Below are positions 52,368-64,000 of a stretch of 64,000 nt of DNA, in pieces. This stretch comes from Ustulina deusta (Eukaryota; Ascomycota; Sordariomycetes; Xylariales; Xylariaceae), in NCBI GenBank assembly GCA_023159155.1, contig JAJNNX010000020.1, forward strand, positions 372,001 through 436,000. The letters run 5' to 3'. Below the pieces are notes generated by a model. That model was not told the DNA's origin. It saw only the letters and a list, made by a program, of their open reading frames with translations, and made no database searches. The position numbers and the translations under genes are program-made. Numbering within the stretch: position 1 is the stretch's first letter; every line of letters begins with the position of its first letter.

Positions 52368-54364
52368 TTATTCATCAGGGGCTATTGCTTTGATATCGTC
52401 TTCTAATCGAGCAATAACCGCCTCATAGAAATTCTGACAAAACCTATCATTTTGTAAGCCAGCAACACCGTAAATACTGTCGAGGCACCATTTTACGGCC
52501 GCCGCATCGTTCATTCCTCCATTTACTAGTACTTCCTCTTCGAATTGAGCGCCTCTTGCTCGTTTCGAGATGATTGACCCAATATTCGTAGTGTATGCAA
52601 TTTCGAGCTCGTCGTCCACACGTCCAATTACAATCTGGATGAGGAGAGCTCCGAGTGACAAAACGGCGAGATTGATAGGCCGCACTAGGCTCACGGTCTG
52701 GGTTGGTGGTTGTGTCTGAGTGGCGGCATTGGGTGGAGATGTGTCAGGGACCCTTTTTATGATGAACGGTTGGTAGAGTGAGTAAGGTTGTTGGTTTGTT
52801 GGGCTCTCACCCCCGACTAAGAATACAATGTCATCAAGTGTCATGATCTGTGCTAGCCATGGTGTTCCATCTAGATGAAGCATGCTAACAGACAGAGCAA
52901 GCGCCACTTGTAATTTTTCTTCAAACCCAAATGGCGGGACATTGAAGATACTTCTATCAATGACTTGGCGAAGTGTTATGTGTTTATGAAGGTCATTGCA
53001 ATGGTTAGGGGGCGACAACACAAACTTGCGCTGAGTGTCAATGACATATCCATAACAGTTCACCGCTCTGGCTTTGGGCTCTCCTCGAAGGATATCACAG
53101 AGATCTAATACTCTGGCTGGTGGCGCTTCTATGTCCTTCCCAATTGTCTCGCGAGATACAGGAATCGGTACCTGGGCCTGTGCCGCGGAAAGTAGTAAGC
53201 GTGGTCTCTCAAACGCCTCGGATCTTATCGGCAGGGCCCATCTGACTCTTCTTGGTCTGTGTGAGGAGGAGAAGGACGATGATGGCGACGGAATTTGTGG
53301 ACCTGGAATGGGTTTGTCATCGTCTATGAGCTGTAGTTGAAAGCTCTTCCAGTAAGACACTAGCTGCACCTTATTGCCAAGCTGCAGATTCTCCTTAGTG
53401 CCATCTTCATTGGCCATCATCGTACTTAATGTAATTCGAAAGTCAAATTTCTGGGCCACCTTCTCCTCGACATCATTCGGTAACATCATGGCATCTCTAT
53501 GAGCAAGCTGAAGTCCAATACTGTGCGAATAGGTACATGCACAAGTTATTGCGCTGCACAGTGCGTTGTGGATGTTGCGCGAAAGCCCACGCAAGAGTTT
53601 GGTAACCCGTGATTGAGATCGTCGACGTCGATCTGGTTCTAGTTCGCGATGTACTCTAGAAAACTCTTGGAGAGTGGCGTTACTAGCCTGCAGTTTCGAT
53701 AGAATGCCTTCGTACTCCTTCCTCTTAAGAGTGAATGAGGCATTGCGTCTGAACGCTTCAAGTATTGATGTTCGGTCTCGCGAATTGACCTGGGGTATCA
53801 TGAGCCTGTCTTCACTTCAAATGTTGATATCAATCTACCTGGCTGCCTTCTTCGATGCCAAGCTGCAGCTTGAGAGCCTGTGCAGCCATCGACATCTCCA
53901 CGATGCATTCTTCGAATTTATCATACGACGTGTATAGCCTCAAACGCCTGTGATGTATAAACATGTCATCCCGATTCAGGATCCTGTGATTCAGGGTCTC
54001 AGACTCGGAGCCTGATAAAATAACTCACTATAGAATGTTAGCCTTTGAGGAGGAGTTGGTGGGATGCAGCGATTGGGATAATAAAATTATGACTACACAC
54101 CAGAGGGTCTACGTAAGACTTCCACTCGGGTCCAAAAGGATCTTCAATCATGGAGTGTATCTTGACAGGCGACACAATGCCCTCTAGAAGTGCTTCACAG
54201 GTGTTTTGGAGTCGGAGATGCTCTGTCTGTAGGTCACGCTCCATATAATCGAGGTCCCGTTTGACATGTTTAATAGAATAGAAGGTCTCCCTATAGCTTT
54301 GCACAGCTTTAATTGCCAAGGGAATTGTTCCAAGGACAAGACCTGCGATTTCTAGCCCAGACAT
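52368..54364 (-). CDS. DUF7580-like fungal protein, about 598 aa, three exons
   Basis: The model is exon 1 54364-54099, exon 2 53947-53839 and exon 3 53789-52368. The second intron (49 nt, GTAGAT...CCCCAG) is secure. The first (about 151 nt, donor GTGTAG, acceptor ATCACAG) was chosen because it joins ...YVDPLV to RLRLYTSYDKFEECIVEM in frame. The N-terminus MSGLEIAGLVLGTIPLAIKAVQSYRET is the hydrophobic helix typical of this fungal family. Helical bundle sequence follows to about residue 230. The C-terminal half (LDLCDILRG, LQVALALSVSMLHLDGTPWLAQ, LSLGALLIQIVIG, VKWCLDSIYG...FCQNFYEAVIARLEDD) matches the degenerate kinase-like DUF7580 domain. Such proteins are linked to fungal incompatibility-type architectures, but the function of this one is unknown. 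It is divergent from the C2H2 gene, 224 bp away. Confidence 0.75.
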
Positions 54365-54588
54365 AGCTGCAGCTATTGAAGTCGATAAGCATCCTTCCGA
54401 AGTCGAAGAAGCGTAACCCCCGCATCAATATTCATGATTAAGATGTATCACGTGTTCCTACGACGATTGGCCGGATCAGCTGCGGGGTGACATACAATAG
54501 AGGCATTGGAAAAAACGCCTATCTACCAAACTATTGACCGACCGTAATGCTAAGGAGTTTATAGATCCCCTAGGGTGTCCAAAGCATC
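54365..54588. promoter_or_regulatory. Short divergent promoter region, DUF7580-like / C2H2 genes
   Basis: 224 bp between the two divergent start codons, so the promoters must overlap or abut. No specific operator was recognised. Confidence 0.45.
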
Positions 54589-55964
54589 ATGGCGCAAAGT
54601 ACACTCGAACCACATCAAATTGCAGTCCTCGTGAACAGAAATATTAACTCGATCAAGGTTCTTGCATCGTCATTAGTGCCAGATGACGGCCACCATTCCA
54701 AGGCGGCATCTCAGCTTGCACGACTCAAGCTATGGGCTGGGAGCCTTGGAGCCCATCATAAATCTGACCATCGGTCTTTAGACTACCGATTACGTGATGC
54801 GTCGTCTATCCGAAAGTATGTTATCGTATTACTTGAACAACTCGGAAAAGCTGTTGAAGATGGTAGGTGACGCTATTTTAATACTCGAAGGAGTGAAATT
54901 CCTCTGGCTGACTCAACAAAGCGTCGCGAGCCTCAAGCGATCACGCGGCGTCCGGGCGTGAAACCCACAACGCTATGGAACCTGAATTGATGGAGTACTT
55001 AATGGACAATGATCAATCCACCCAAACTGACATTGACCTAGCCCTAGCTGACATTAGCCATGTGGTCGACTGTCTGTTACGTCTATCAGTTACGATCAGG
55101 AATCCCGCACCTCATGACCAGTTTGGGTCTCGGCCTGGCACAGAAACAACAGTCGCCTATGAACCATATGATATTAAGCACGTTACGGAGAAATACCCTC
55201 TAATTGAGGAAAAACTTGCAAAAAGGCTGGGAAAGGCAATGACTAATCGCCGTCACTTTTTCAAGTACAGAGAAGATCACCATGCTAGGCTCGCTGGGTG
55301 CAATCTTGGTGATGAAGGTCTTGCTGAAGGTGGCGATCAAACGACGGTTGCATCTTCAGTGCCCGGTCATCTCAAAGATACTGCAGAACAAGATCTGGTA
55401 AGGGGTATATAGGCCCAATCGGTTATTTCCAGGACATCGTATGCCCCCTCACTAGATAACTCAGAGGAGCTTAGGGTACCACCAGTTCCTAAAGAATATC
55501 TACTTGGGCCTTTTCTATGTCCGTTTTGCTACCTGATGATCGAATCAAACTCAAGGAACGACTGGAAGTAAGGACCTTCGATTTCACTGCGGCACTGCGT
55601 TGATCTAACTGTTCATAGAAAGCACGTCTTCGGGGACTTGCAGCCTTATACTTGTCTTGCGCCATGTTGTTTAACACAAGATCATAAGTTCTCCCGGCGT
55701 GCAGATTGGTCTCGCCACATGGAACAGGTGCACTGGAGAGTCTGGCGATGTCTCTACGGATGTCGGCAGGCTTTCCACACGGCGGATGAGTTCCGGCATC
55801 ATCTACAAGAAGCACATTCAGATGAGACATCTTTGCGACAGCAGGATGCATTCGAAAGGATGTGTAGCCTGTCAAAACCAGGAGGCTGGGATACTTACGA
55901 TCTATATGCTGTATATAAGACTCCTATATCTGCCACCTACTTGTATTATAACTTAGACTTCTAA
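54589..55964 (+). pseudogene. C2H2 zinc-finger protein gene, one nonsense codon and truncated 3' end
   Basis: Exon 1 is 54589-54862, exon 2 begins at 54922 and runs to 55567, and exon 3 is 55619-55964. Introns of 59 nt (54863-54921) and 51 nt (55568-55618, TCTAAC branch) restore phase. The order is fungal: an N-terminal helical region, ATVASSVPGHLKD-type linker (here TTVASSVPGHLKD), SRTSYAPSLDNSEELRVPPVPKE, and then GPFLCPFCYLMI, QPYTCLAPC...WSRHMEQVHW, WRCLYGCRQAFHTADEFRHHLQEAH zinc fingers. An in-frame TAG (55410-55412) lies in otherwise continuous coding sequence. It fits CAG-to-TAG and no splice site removes it. After SLSKPGG the sequence becomes family-unlike and ends just before the AT-rich block, so the C-terminal CPLC-type finger seems lost. 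DNA or RNA binding is inferred from the fingers. Confidence 0.75.
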
Positions 55965-56338
55965 ATAATCAACGGGATTACTATATACTTTTTCTAATAG
56001 GTTATAAGCCCAGACGTTTACTTTAATATATTCTATCTGTTAAAAATTAAATTTTTTAAAATTAATAATTTATTAATCTTTAATTTTATATATAATATAT
56101 ATTAAAATTCTAATTTTTTATTAAACAATAAAATATTTTTTCTAAAATCTAAAAGCTAAAAATAAAAATTATTTTATTAAATCAAAAGATTAAACTTATA
56201 AATTTTTTAATTAAAATAAAAGCTAGAAAACTTTTTATAACTAGCTACTAAAAATTTTTTAATATTAAATTTTTTTTTTTAAATATTACTAAATCTAAAA
56301 CTAAAAAACTAATTAATATTAAGAATTAAAATATTTAT
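55965..56338. other. AT-rich flank of the LTR element
   Basis: Composition drops to nearly pure A/T by about 56,040, before the LTR element begins, so an older degraded repeat adjoins the C2H2 gene. Nothing readable. Confidence 0.5.
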
Positions 56339-56625
56339 TGTTAAATAGGCTGTGTACGATATTGTACGTAAAAGCAAATAAACGTGCGTTAACAAAATAT
56401 ACTGTATTATACTATATTTAAATCCTGTACTAAAAAAAAAAAAGAAAAAAATGCTTCGTACGAAACAGAATTCTTTTTAAAAAAAAAATTCTGCTAACGT
56501 ATAAACTAAAACAATAAAAAAAAATAAGGTTCCTATAGCTAATAGTCTCCGTACGAAAATATTTGTTTATTTGTGCGATACGTAAGTATATAATATAGTT
56601 ATAACTAATACTAGTTATTCTAATA
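56339..56625 (-). repeat. Left LTR of the 56-64 kb element
   Basis: 287 bp, begins TGTTAAATAGGCTGTGTACG. Homologous to 63,493-63,779 along its whole length. It is more mutated than its partner in the right part (TATAATATAGTTATAACTA versus GCACGATATGGTTGTAACC). Confidence 0.9.
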
Positions 56626-57265
56626 CTAGCTATTTTTTTTTTTAGTTATAACTACTTATTATATAAAAAAAAAAAAAAAGTAATTATATATTATATAATT
56701 AATTAGAATATATATATAATATTTTATTTAATAAACGTATTGATTAAATTAGCAATTTAGCTTTATATATAATAGTTAAATTATTTAGTTGTTTGTTTTA
56801 AATATAATTATAAAAGGCAAGATTACAAAGCTAATATTTTAGCTATATAATTAACCAAAAATATAAGCTAAGGGTTATTTGGTAGCTATTTGGGTTAAAG
56901 CTAAACTAAGTGCTTCTAATTTATATACTAGCAAAGTTTATAATTAGCTAGCTTGTTTAGTTAGTAAGCTTTATATAAGCAGTTATTAGTTAAAGCTTTT
57001 AGTATAGTATATATATAGCTAAATTAATAAATATCTTTTATATAAAAAAAATATAAAAGTAAATAAGTATATATTATTTTGTATAAAAAAAACATAAAAA
57101 TAGTAAGTAAGTATATATTGTTTTATATAAAAAGAATATAAAAATAAGCAAGTATATATTAGCTTGTATATAAAAAAGCCTAAGCATAAAAAATACTTAA
57201 GTTTTTTGCTATCTTTTGTTCTTTATTGCTTTTATAATCTATTATTTTATATATTGGTCCGTCCT

Positions 57266-57298
57266 TATATATATATATATATATATATACCTGCACCT

Positions 57299-57335
<37 letters not shown>
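57266..57335. repeat. (TA)n microsatellite, interrupted
   Basis: Two TA-repeat runs flank CCTGCACC, inside the LTR element. It creates a spurious open frame of alternating Tyr and Ile. Confidence 0.8.
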
Positions 57336-57338
<3 letters not shown>

Positions 57339-60300
57339 ATAATAAACGCTATCTAGCTATTTAGCAATAGTAGTTGCGTGCCTACTATTATTAAATAAAA
57401 GCCTAGATATAATATTGTATTACTACTAATAAACAATCCAAACAATTATTGCTTTTTTGCTATGTTATATATTAATATAAATATTTATTTTTGTTTTATA
57501 TAGTATATTTATATATATTACTAATATGTTAGCTTTTTGTATGTAAGCTAATAAAGCTTAAATTATTGCTTTGCCCTTAGTTAATATTTAGATTTAAGTA
57601 TTATTAATTAAACTACTTATATTTATAATTATATAAATCTTTTATTATAAAGGTTACTTTTATGCGGTTTTTATTTAATTATGTAGTACTACTATTGCTA
57701 CTTATATATAGAATGCCTATACGGCCTGCAATAGTTTTTTATTCTATAGCTATTGCTAGATTGTTAGATTTTAGTATAATGTTTATGCTATATATATATA
57801 GCAATTATATAATGCTTAATATAGTTACTATATATAAAAAAAAAAAAGTTTTATAGGGGGGAAGGGGGGAAATTCTTAATTATATAATAAAAAAATAAAT
57901 ATTTAAAAAAAAATAAAGTAAAGTTTATATTATTTGTATTTAAAATTAATATATTATATGTTATTTTTACTATTTTAACTTTTTTTTTTTTTATAAATGC
58001 TATGCTTATATAATAATTTTTTATATTTGTTTAATAAATGTTTTGATTTATATAGTTAGTTTGTTTATTAAAACAAAAGTTTTTAGTGCTTAGTTTAATG
58101 TTTGTTTTATAAATATATTAGCTAGGTTATTTTTTTTATTAATTTATTATACTTTAAAAATTTTTTTTTTTTGTATAATTTGCAAAAAAATATAATATTA
58201 ATTATTAACTGCTTTTTTTATATTATACTTAGCTTTACTAAACAATTATATAATAATTTTAAGTTTAAATATAAAATAGCTAGAATTAAAAGTAATTTTA
58301 ATAAAGCTATAATTTTTTAAAGTATTATATAAAAAGTAATAGCGCTATTAAATCTATTAATTATGCTATATAACTTATTTATAAGTATGTTTTTAGTTAT
58401 TTGTTTATATTTATTTAAGTTTTAATATATAATATTACTTTTAATTTTAAAGCTTAAATTTTTTTATATATAGCGCTTTATACTTAATATAATAATAAAT
58501 CTAAGCTAAAAAATTATATTTATATTATTTATAAACAATCTGTTTATAAAAATAAATAGTTTTATATAATATAAGTTAAATAATATAAATGTTAAGCTAT
58601 AGTTATAATTATTTATTTGCTATTAAATTTTTTTGTTTAAATTTTTAATATTATATAGTATAAGGTTTATTATTTAAGCAATAATATATAAGTTATACGC
58701 TATTTCTAGCTAGCAGATATTACTAATATATATTTTTTTTGTTTGTTACAAAATATATTGCTAAGCAAAATTAGCTATATAAAAGTTAACTAGGTCTAGT
58801 TGGTTTGTTTAGCCCTTTTAGGTTAAAATGATTTTTTTTTTAGATAATAGTATAATTTGTTTACTATTAAATTTTATAAAGTAGTCTTACTAAAGTGCTT
58901 TTTTTGGCTTTATGCAAAATTTAGCTTATTAGAGTTTATATTTTTTTTTTTTAAAAAGCCTAAAGTTATAAAGCTAAACATATTGTTTGTTTATAAGCTA
59001 GTAATACTAAAGTTATATAATAGATTTTTTATAAACAAAAAATATAAATTATATATAAAAATAATTATTTTTAGTTTTTTGTAGTAGTACTAATAGTATG
59101 TTTTGAACTAGTATAGCCCTAATTCTGCAAGTCTATATAATAATTATATAATTTAAAAGATTATTTTATTAAAATATTTTAATTTTAGTTTAGATAGTAG
59201 TTATATAATAATTTTTTTAGCTAGTTTGTTTTTTAACTATACGTATACTTATATAATATTTTAAAGCTTGCTTAAAATATTAAAGTTATAAATTAAAAAA
59301 AGGCCTAATATAAAGAATAATTGCTAGTTTATTTGCTAGATTATAAGTAACTAAATAAAAACTATTTTTTTATTTTTATTGTTATAGCTTTATATAATAA
59401 GTTAGAACTTTTTGTATAGCTTAGTTATTTTTTTTTTATTTTTTTATATAAGCTAGAACTTAAAAATCCAGGTATTATTATACTTAGCTAGGTTATATTT
59501 TATAAACTAAAATATGCTTTATATAATAAGGTTATTAATTTTTATAGCGTTTAATTTTTTAAATAGTCCGCTAGATATATTAATTATGCTATTTTTACGT
59601 AATTTAACAGTTAAGGCATAGTTCTATTTTTTTTTAAAAATTAAAAATAGCTAGCTAATCTATTATATAAAAGTTGTAAAAAATTATATAGCTTTTTAAA
59701 AGCATTTCTATTTTTTTTATATATTAAGTTTTTAAAAAAATTATATATTTTTTGCTTTTTTGTTTTAATTATCCAAAAATATTTTTTTAGTTATATAATA
59801 ATAAAGCTTAATTTAAGTCTATTTAAACTATATTAAGCTATTTATTAAATTAATAATTATATTTAATTTTTTAATAGATTTTATTTTATATAGTCTGTTT
59901 TAGTTTCTTTTTTTTTGCTATACTAGGATTTTACTTTAAAAAAAAAACAATAGTATATTATATAAAACTAGTCCGTTATACTAATTAATTATATAGTTAA
60001 TCTTAACTTTTGTTTTTTTTTTACGCAATATTTTTATAGCTTTTTTTATAACCTTTGCTTTTTATATAATATTAGGCAAAAAAGGTAAGTCTTAATTAAC
60101 TTTAAAGTATGCTTTAAAAATTAGAAAGGTTAGTACAAAGCTATTTAGCTTAGTAATATTATTTAAAGCTTTAATTATTATTTATAAAATTGATTTATTT
60201 TTTATATAATAACTAATTTTAGCTTTTAATATATTATATATATAGTAAAATAAACTATATGTCTTTTTAATTTTGCTTATTATCTAGTATATCTTAATAA

Positions 60301-63300
60301 ATATTACATAAGATTAAAAACTTATAATTTTAGTTTAGTTTTAAAACTTTTTAAATAAAAAGTTTATATTTAAGTTATATATAATATTATTAAAAGGTTC
60401 TTAGTATATATTAATCTAATATTTATATAATATTTTTTAAATATTTTGTATAAATATTAATTTAAAAAATATTATTGCTTAGAATAATATAGCAGTATTA
60501 ATTATATAAAAAACTTATTTATTATTTATTTGTATAATATTAATTATTATTTTGTAGTTAAAATTATAATTATTTTTAATTAAAAACTTAAAACGTTAGG
60601 GTGCTTATTTATATAACTAGTAATAATAACAAAACTTTTAGATCTTTTTTAAAATTAAATAATTAATATTATGCTTTATATAACTAAACATTTTATATAG
60701 TTTTTTTGTATAAAAATATCTAAATTAGCAGTAAAGCTATTATAGTTTTATTTTTATAAAAAATATATTAGTTTTATATAGTCCAATATTAAAAAATAAA
60801 TATTTTTATTTATATATAATAAAAATAATCTTGCTATTTTTTTATATAATAATATTTTTTATATTATTAAAATATGTTTATAAGTAATTAATATTTTTTA
60901 AAAAAAACAAAAATAGTATTAGGCTATTTAAAATATAATATATTGTTATACTAAAGATATTTTTTATTTATATAGTATTTATAGCTAAGATTATATTATT
61001 ACTGCTAAACCTAATATATATAGTTTTTAGTATTTAATTAATTTTTATATAAAGATATAATCTAATATAAACTTTTAGTTATATTTTTTTTTTTATTAAA
61101 TAGTTCGAAGCGCTTATATTTTATAGTTTGTTTTAGTATTCCATATAATACTAGTTATTTAAAATAAACTAGTTAGATAGAATATTTATTTTATAGTTCT
61201 AAATATTTTTTTTAGTTATATAGTATATAAATATATTATTTATTAAAAATTAAATAAACTAGCTTTTAAATTTTTTATTTATATTTTTATTACTTTTGTC
61301 TAACTCTAAGTATTTTTTATATTCTATTAGATATATTAAAATTTTTTTAAATATAAGTTTAATATTATATATTATTTTATATAAATTAAAATATTAGTTT
61401 TTTATATAAGCTTATTTTTAGAAAGTATATTTTATTAACTAATATTTTTTTTTTTAGTATATAAAGTATTTTTTATTTATATAGTTATTTTTAAAGTTCT
61501 AATCTTTTAAGTAGTTTTGTTATATATCTAGCTTGTTTAATAATTTAGAAAATCTAGATTAGTAGCTTTTTATATAATAACTTTAATTATACTTCTTATT
61601 AGTAAAATAAGCATTATTATCTTTTTATACGAAATATTTTGGTATATTATCTATTGCTACTTAAATATATACTTAGAAATTAAAAAAAAAACCTTTATAT
61701 ATTAGCTTTTAAAGTATAAATGCTATAGCTAGTTCAAATACTTTTTAATATGCTTATATAACAATTATATTTAATTAGATTTCTTTTTAGTAACTTATGC
61801 TAAATATTTGCTATATTTTCGCAAGTTTATTAATTATAAGTTTTAGTACTTTATGTCGTACTAATTCTAGGTTTTTTTTATTTATTTATATAAATATAAT
61901 CAAAATCTAATTGGCCTAGTACTAATTATAGTTTATATTATTATTAAAATAACTATTTATTATATAATAAATCTTGTACTATATTTTTTTTAGTTTAATA
62001 TAGTATATATAATATTTTTTTATAAAGTTTTCCAAAATGTTCGGGAATATAGTATAATATTGGTTTTTTATTATTTTAAACTATTAATAAGTGTTTATAA
62101 ATAAGCATGCTTTATTATAAAATAGGTTATATAAATAGCTTATATAATTTTTTTTTTTTTTTTATATTTTTAAAAAAATAGTATACTTTTTAAATAAAAA
62201 TAGTTTGTTTTATATATTTTTTATAAAAAGTAAATCTAAAAAAAAGCTATTTAATATAAGTTCTAGTATTATATAAAAATATGCTTGTAGTATAAAGGTT
62301 TAAAAAGGGTTATAAACTATAAAGTATTTATATATTAGTTAGAAGTTTGGTTTATAGCCTATTTTTAATATATAATTATATATTATTTCTAGTATATGTT
62401 AGGCTTTTATAGTTAGTTATATATATTTAAAGTTCTAGTTTTTGCAGGGTTAAAATTATATATTTTAGATAGGTATTAGTTTAGGCTATATAAGTTCTGG
62501 TTATTTGATTTTTAGTTTTAGTTCTATTCGTATAATAGGTTAAAAAGTTAAAGTAGGCTAAAGGATTTTTTAAAAAATAGCTTAGAATTATTAATTAAGT
62601 ATAAAAAAAACTAATAATTGTTATATAATAGGTATTTAGGCTATTTGGGTTAGAAATCCCGGAGATTTAATAATTTTGAATTTGCTTTATATAATTGTAG
62701 TAAATTATTTATAAGCTACGTTTTTTTTAACTAGCTTTTATATGCTTTTTTTTTTAATTATTATTATAAATTTTGTATATATATTTTAATAAATTATATA
62801 AAAATAATCCGCTATTTATTTTTTAAAATCTTTTTTAAACGCTTTTTAAAATAACTATCCGGACTTTTTTATATTTTAGTATTTAATAAATTAGTAAGCA
62901 AACTATATATTTATTATAATTTTACTTATATAAAATTTATTAAAGTTTTTGCTTTAAAGATTAAAGTTAATATAGTTTTATATAGTTTTTATATTAATAT
63001 TAATATTTTTGGCAAGTTTTTTATATGTAAAGTTTAAGCATAACTTAGTAGATTTTGCTAAAATGCTTAGTACTTTTTACGCTATAGTAAAATAAAAAAA
63101 GAAGGAAAAAAAGGGAAAAAAATTAAAAAGTTCGTCTAGCTATTATATAATAATATGGTTAAAAATAATATAATTATATATTATTTTTTTCTTTTTTATA
63201 TAATACTTTGTTAGTCTAAAGAAAAAGGTTATATTATATAATAAAAAAATAGATCTTTTTGTTTTTTATATAATAAGCAAATATTTTATTAGTTTAAAAA

Positions 63301-63492
63301 AAAAAGTTATATTTGCTTTATTTTTAAACAATATATGTTAACTAATTAAAAAAAATAATTGTTATATAATAAAAAAATAAAATATAATATAAAATCTTTC
63401 CTGTTTATAAAAAGCTTAGCTTTATTTTTATTTTTACTAATCTATAGTACTTTTATAGTTAGGTTAGAAATGCTTTAGTAACTACTAATTAA

Positions 63493-63779
63493 TATTAAAT
63501 AGGCTATATATAATATTATATATAAAAACAAATAAATATACGTTAATAGAATATACTATATTATACTATATCTAAATCTTATACTAAAAAAAAAAAAAAA
63601 AAGAATGCTTTGTACGAAACAGAATTCTTTTTAAAAAAAGAATTCTACTAGCGTACGAGCTAAAACAATAAAAAGAAATAAGGTCCCTACAGCCGATAGT
63701 CTCTGTGTAAAGACATCTGTTCATCCGCGCGATACGCAGGTGCACGATATGGTTGTAACCAATGCCAGTTATTCCAACA
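63493..63779 (-). repeat. Right LTR of the 56-64 kb element
   Basis: 287 bp ending ...CCAGTTATTCCAACA. The last 130 bp keep near-normal GC content, while the first 150 bp are AT-shifted like the element interior. This copy contains intact CpA and CpG sites lost from the left copy. Confidence 0.9.
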
Positions 63780-63784
63780 TTTAT

Positions 63785-64000
63785 AAATATTTAATATAAT
63801 TTTTATAAAAAAAGCTAGATTATTTTTTTTTATATATATTCTTTTTTTAGCACTAGAATTTTTTTATGTTTTGTTACTGAACTATTAAGCTTGCTTAATT
63901 ATTTTTTATTTTAAAAAAATTTAAATAACTTTAATAATAATTTAAGTAATAACTATATTAATAATTTGCTATTATTTAGTTTTAAATTTTTTATATTGTT
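63785..64000. repeat. RIP-degraded repeat continuing beyond the window
   Basis: A/T-saturated sequence beyond the right target-site duplication. Nothing readable. Confidence 0.6.

Larger units (their letters stand above)
56339..63779 (-). mobile_element. Complete LTR retrotransposon (probably Ty1/copia), RIP-degraded, with TTTAT target duplication
   Basis: 7,441 bp bounded by two 287-bp direct LTRs and flanked by identical 5-bp duplications TTTAT (56334-56338 and 63780-63784). The LTR has TG...CA ends. In minus orientation it begins TGTTGGAATAACTGG, a start common to fungal copia LTRs. A minus-strand trace, L-F-I-N-N-I-N-I-I (FINN at 58535-58524) followed by a K-x-L-S-F-K-I-like block, resembles copia 'YVDDINIIG...MKDLGxTKF' with both Asp changed to Asn. 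Other domains are unreadable. Superfamily and strand are therefore less certain than the element's boundaries. Confidence 0.82.

Noticed and set aside
55489..55875. 128-codon minus-strand open frame
   Set aside because: Antisense to the C2H2 zinc-finger exons.
57164..59084. Open frames of 60-75 codons in the right AT block
   Set aside because: Low-complexity Ile/Lys/Tyr/Phe translations of A/T-saturated repeat DNA, one of them a TA microsatellite.
1..64000. CRISPR arrays, bacterial operons, Shine-Dalgarno sites
   Set aside because: Introns, RIP and gene families show a fungal nuclear sequence; no array-like repeat-spacer pattern seen.

Overview
This window looks like nuclear DNA of a filamentous ascomycete (Pezizomycotina). 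The genes have short spliceosomal introns (45 to about 150 nt) with CTAAC or CTGAC branch points. The protein families are typically fungal: a Zn2Cys6 regulator, a DUF7580-like protein, a DUF7730-like protein, a degenerate BTB protein and a C2H2 protein of the fungal 'PPVPKE...CPFC' type. Large tracts are almost pure A/T, with stops in every frame and transition-only differences between repeat copies, which is the signature of repeat-induced point mutation (RIP). The species cannot be named from the sequence.

Layout. (1) 1-6.22 kb: AT-rich remnant of a plus-strand Ty1/copia retrotransposon. (2) 6.24-12.1 kb: GC-equilibrated island with a GNAT acetyltransferase (-) divergent from a 640-aa Zn2Cys6 transcription factor (+). 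(3) 12.15-25.26 kb: RIP-degraded repeats holding a complete but dead Gypsy element (14,048-21,659, 176-bp LTRs, minus orientation). (4) 25.26-34.3 kb: island resembling a small, decayed secondary-metabolism locus: an MFS transporter (-), an O-methyltransferase (+) and a TauD-like Fe(II)/2-oxoglutarate dioxygenase (-). The dioxygenase gene is split by a 1,902-bp TA-flanked DNA transposon. (5) 34.3-55.97 kb: gene-sparse island with an ankyrin protein (-), a 1,064-aa Ser/Thr-rich secreted protein (+), a BTB protein (+), a DUF7730-like protein (-), a DUF7580-like protein (-) and a truncated C2H2 gene (+). (6) 56-64 kb: RIP-degraded block with a complete 7,441-bp LTR element (56,339-63,779) flanked by a perfect TTTAT target-site duplication.

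Splicing models were built by hand. In every model given as intact, the exon phases add up to an uninterrupted reading frame. The best observation is that the dioxygenase gene regains an exact 384-codon frame when the transposon and one TA copy are removed, so the insertion appears to be its only lesion. No CRISPR, rRNA or tRNA gene was recognised. No polyketide synthase, peptide synthetase or terpene synthase backbone gene lies in the window.
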